Origin: Cafeteria roenbergensis
Lineage: Eukaryota; Sar; Bigyra; Bicosoecida; Cafeteriaceae
Assembly: GCA_008330645.1 (NCBI GenBank)
Contig: VLTN01000010.1
Location: forward strand, 496,001-560,000
Reading direction: 5' to 3'
DNA: 64,000 bases
This document shows, one piece after another, positions 60,745 through 64,000 of the stretch. The stretch's first letter is position 1, and each line of letters opens with the position of its first letter. The position numbers and the translations under genes were made by a program. The notes beneath the pieces are model-generated. The model ran no database searches. It had not been told where the DNA came from and saw nothing but the letters and a program-made list of their open reading frames with translations.

Positions 60745-63700
60745 CGGTCGGCGCGGCAAGCAGCATTGGGCCCCCCACTGGACCAGAGAGGGCACCATCG
60801 CAGCCATCGAGGAGGGGCGCGTGCTTGTGGGCACCATCCGCGTCAACGCCCGTCGGCGCACGGAGGCATACGTGTCCGTTCCGGGGCTGGCAGGTGAGAG
60901 AGCCAGCTCGGCTCGGCCCAACGCGCTGCCCGCAGCGTGCCCCGGGCGATGGCGCCATAGCGTGCGCCCCCGCCGGTCTATCAAGCGCACTGGGCGTCCC
61001 CGCCAACGCGCTCTCCCTCCCAGCCCCCTCGCGCGCAACGCTCGTTCTCCCAGCCCCCTCGCGCACAACGCTCGTTCTCCCAGCCTCTCTGAGGAGCCCC
61101 CAGCCACGTGCGCCACCGCAATCCCCCCGCTCCCCTCCGTTGCCCCTGTCACCCCCTTGCCCGCCACCCGCCTTGCGTCGCCCCTCGCAGTGGACATCCT
61201 CATCCCCAACGAGAACGCCCGGAACCGGGCGCTGACCGGCGACGTGGTCGCTGTGGCGCTCGACGCGGCGGACGGCTGGGATCTTCGACGCTCGCTGGGG
61301 GGCGGCGGAGGCGGCTACGCGTCCGGCGGGCGGGCCCAAGGGGGCAGCCGCCGTGGCAGCGTGTCGAGCTACGGTTCCGAGACCGACGCCGAGGACGCCG
61401 CCGCTGCCGCCGAGGCGGCCGTGAAGGCGCGCCAGGCGCTGGTGGCGGAGCGGGCGGCGAAGGCGCACCCCATCCCCTCGGTGGAGAAGATGTACGTTGG
61501 CGAGGTGGGGTCTGACCCGGCCAGCGGCGCCACGACCACGCCGGCGGCGGGAGTGGGGGCGGCGGCAGCTGCCTCGTCCGGCGCAGGAGACAGCGCCGAG
61601 GAGGGCGGGCTGGAGCACAGGCTGTGGCGGCCGCGCGTCGACGTTCGCATCAAGCACGTGCCTGCCTCGGACGAGGCTGGTGGCGGCGGCTCTGCGGCCA
61701 AGGACCCCTCCGACGCCGCTGCCGTGGCCGAGGAGGCGGCCTCACTCGCCTTCCCGGTGACCATCCAGGGGTGGAACATGCCGACGGTGACGGAGGCGTT
61801 CCGCGCCGCCATCGTGCGCGCCTCATGGGCCACGCAGTCGGGCACCCGCCAGCCCACCGCGCGCGTGGTGAGCATCCTGAAGCGTCAGCACTCTCTCACC
61901 TTCGTGGGAACCTTGCAGCCGATGCACGACGGCGACGTGTCTGTCCCAGCCAGCGACAGGTTCATCCGGCTGGTGCCGCTGAACAACGCGGACCCGTGGA
62001 TCTACATCGACACCGGCGACGAGAGCATCCCCAAGGGCTTCCTGGACGACACGCGCGAGTTCAAGCGCTCCCTCTTTGCCGCAGTGGTGGACGACGCGGA
62101 CTGGGACGAGCGCAGCCGCTTCCCGAGGGGCAAGCTCAAGGCCTCTCTGGGCGAGTCCGGCACCATCGTGACGGACCTGCAGGCCATCCTGCAGAAGCAC
62201 GAGATCGACAGCTCGGCATTCAGCGAGGCCGTGGTGGAGGAGCTTCGCCCCCTCACGGAGGAGAAGGCCCGCTCTGGCAAGGGCGGCTGGCGCGTGCCGG
62301 AGGAGGAGCGCGCTCGCCGGCGCGACCTCACGAGCGAGTGCATTTTCACAATCGACCCCACCACCGCCAAGGACCTCGACGACGCTCTCCACATCAAGCC
62401 CCTGGGCGACGGCCGCTTCGAGGTCGGCGTCCACATCGCAGATGTCAGCCACTTCGTCACGCCCGGCTCTGCCGTGGACGAGGAGGCCCGCCGGCGCTGC
62501 ACCTCCACCTACCTGGTGACCCGCGTCATCCCGATGCTGCCCCCCATCCTGTGCGAGGAGCTCTGCTCCCTCAACCCCAACGTGGACAGGCTGGCATTCT
62601 CCTGCATCTGGGTGATGAACGACAAGGGCGAGATGGAGCCCGACGAGGTGAGACGAGCGGCGGGCCGGCAGTGGGCGGCTGCATCGGCCGTGTGTGCGCG
62701 CGTGTGTGTGTGCCGTTGCAGGGGCCGTTGCCAGGGCAGAGGCCGTTGCCACTTGGGCCCTGCGTATTCCTGCACCCCCCTCCCCCCTCCCCCACGACCT
62801 CCCTCCGTCCTGCCCATCCAGCTCTCAATACTCAACGTTGTGCCCTGTCCCGCCCCGCTTCCCCTCTCTGTGCCTCTTGCAGCCCTGGTATGGCCGCACC
62901 ATCATCCGCTGCTGCGCAAAGCTCGACTACCCCACCGCGCAGCACATGATCGAGGGCACCATCCCCGTGGCCGACACGCCAGGCGCCGACGCCATGCGCG
63001 AGGACGTTCCGGCAGAGCTCTGGGAGGTGGCGCGCCGGCCCACGGCCGATTGCGCGTTCCACTGCGATGACGTCATCGAGCGCGTGCGCATGCTGCAGAC
63101 TGTCGCCGCCGGCCGCCGCAAGGCCCGCTTCGCCTCTGGCGCCCTGCGCCTCAACCGCGCCAAGCTCGCCTTCCGCCTGGACAGCGACGGCAACCCCACC
63201 GGGTTCGCCCAGTATCCCATCAAGGACTCCAACCGCCTTGTAGAGGAGTATATGCTCATGGCCAACTACCTCGTGGCCGAGAAGATGATCCGCTGCGCAA
63301 AGGAGGTCGCCGTGCTCCGGTGAGCGCATCGCCCGCTTGCCCTCAGGCCCGCCGCGCCACAGCCAGCAGCTTGGCCAGCTGGCAGTGGGCCGCCCTGCGC
63401 TCGCCGCCCTGCGCCAAACTCCCTCATCGACTCCCTCCCCGCCCCCCCCCCCCCCCCCCCCGTGCCCCGCGCCCCTCGGAGCTGTCCTCGCAGCTGTCAC
63501 CCTTCCCCTCTGCTCGACCGCGTCACCAAGGCCGTCGACAACCTCCACGCTGCCGGCCTGGACTTCTTCGAGTGGGAGCCCGACAGCGCAGCCTCCCTCC
63601 AGCGCTCCCTCAGCCTCACCAACGCAGTCTCCCCATCCCTGATGGAGTCCGTTGTGGATATTTGCACGCAGCCGAACATGCCAGCGCAGTACTTTTTGTG

Positions 63701-64000
63701 CCCGGACCAGCCGTCCACCGAGTGGGCTCACTACGCCCTCGCCATTCCCTACTACACGCACTTCACCAGCCCCATCCGCCGGTACGCCGACGTGATGGTC
63801 CACCGGTGAGCCTGGCCCCCGGCGCGATATCGCCCATCCCCCTCCGACCGCAAGCGCGCTCGCGCACCGCTGACACCGCATTGCCCGGGCCTCCCCTGCC
63901 TCCAACCGCCCTGCCACCCGCCACTGCCCCCGCCGCTCCGCCGCGCAGTGTGCTGCAAGCTACCATCGAGGGGCCCGATGCCGTCGCCCGGCTCATCGCC
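59783..64000 (+). CDS. DIS3L2: DIS3L2-type 3'-5' exoribonuclease (RNase II family), partial
   Basis: Five exons are visible (59783-60893, 61191-62647, 62883-63319, 63494-63805, 63949-64000); the gene runs off the window. The product has an Arg/Gly-rich N-terminus, an acidic stretch, a run of about 19 Gly, cold-shock-like domains (VDILIPNENARNRALTGDVV; VSILKRQHSLTFVGTLQP) and the RNB catalytic domain. The RNB motif IFTIDPTTAKDLDDALHIKP carries the metal-binding aspartates, followed by GVHIADVSHFV, PWYGRTIIRCCAKLDYPTAQ and YTHFTSPIRRYADVMVHR. No PIN domain precedes the cold-shock domains, so this is DIS3L2 rather than DIS3 (exosome). DIS3L2 degrades uridylated RNAs in the cytoplasm. Introns are 297, 235, 174 and 143 bp, all GTGAG...GCAG. 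Confidence 0.93.
60694..60743 (+). repeat. GGC microsatellite coding for poly-Gly
   Basis: A nearly perfect GGC run of about 50 bases, broken by one GGT, encodes most of a run of about 19 Gly before the first cold-shock-like domain of the DIS3L2-like protein. It is likely length-variable between alleles. Confidence 0.85.
61021..61080 (+). repeat. 30-bp tandem duplication in DIS3L2 intron 1
   Basis: Two adjacent 30-base copies, beginning CAGCCCCCTCGCGC and ending CGTTCTCC, differ at one position (G/A). They lie within the first intron of the DIS3L2-like gene, and a third partial copy (CAGCC) follows. Confidence 0.9.
63442..63461 (+). repeat. 20-bp poly-C run in DIS3L2 intron 3
   Basis: Twenty consecutive C residues lie 32 bases before the intron's GCAG acceptor and may serve as an extreme polypyrimidine tract. 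The length is prone to sequencing error. Confidence 0.85.

Noticed and set aside
1-64000. Transposons, retroelements, Polinton or virus-like insertions, CRISPR arrays
   Set aside because: No polymerase, integrase, transposase, capsid-like or reverse-transcriptase motifs, terminal repeats or composition islands were seen. The only A+T-rich patches are short and sit in an intron or at gene ends.
1-64000. Bacterial origin suggested by long GC-rich open frames
   Set aside because: Clear spliceosomal introns and eukaryote-only genes (ALG2, eIF2 gamma, Nup205-type, mitochondrial carrier, DIS3L2) rule it out.

Overview
The window is nuclear DNA from a eukaryote: G+C-rich throughout, with 17 protein-coding genes packed on both strands and separated by about 0.1-0.7 kb. 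I rebuilt 29 spliceosomal introns of 116-474 bp by joining open frames that encode one recognisable protein. All 29 end in GCAG and 27 begin with GTGAG. Proteins are rich in Ala, Gly and Pro, with long low-complexity inserts. Flagellum-associated families (Fused/STK36 kinase, a SPAG1/RPAP3-like TPR protein, a possible DZIP1-like protein), a channelrhodopsin and a polycystin-type receptor point to a free-living flagellated protist. A high-GC heterotrophic stramenopile such as a bicosoecid would fit, but no marker gene here proves it.

Layout. 1-535: 5' part of a Fused/STK36 kinase (-). 881-10966: giant Nup205/Nup192-type nucleoporin (-), head to head with ALG2 (+, 11133-13203). 13323-19877: large unrecognised protein (-), head to head with a ~3,960-residue polycystin-1-like membrane protein (+, 20183-32274) that carries one in-frame TGA. 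32575-36324: seven-exon channelrhodopsin-like gene (+) with a ~700-residue cytoplasmic tail containing a receiver-like domain. 36644-38809: eIF2 gamma (-), whose second intron holds a probable C/D-box snoRNA, head to head with mitochondrial ATP synthase gamma (+, 39025-40736). 41213-43018: coiled-coil protein (+). 43329-45271: choline-transporter-like protein (+). 45647-49030: TPR protein (-). 49307-50719: HSL-type alpha/beta hydrolase (-). 50883-55697: unrecognised large protein (-). 56338-57747: mitochondrial carrier (+). 58075-58518: small one-helix membrane protein (-). 58830-59531: 2H phosphoesterase-like protein (+). 59783-64000: DIS3L2-type exoribonuclease (+, runs off the end).

Most genes are ordinary housekeeping functions: nuclear pore, N-glycan assembly, translation initiation, oxidative phosphorylation, mitochondrial transport and RNA decay. 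The unusual part is 20-36 kb, where a polycystin-like receptor and a channelrhodopsin with a receiver-like tail lie in tandem, 300 bp apart. I found no transposon, virus-like element, CRISPR array, rRNA or tRNA.
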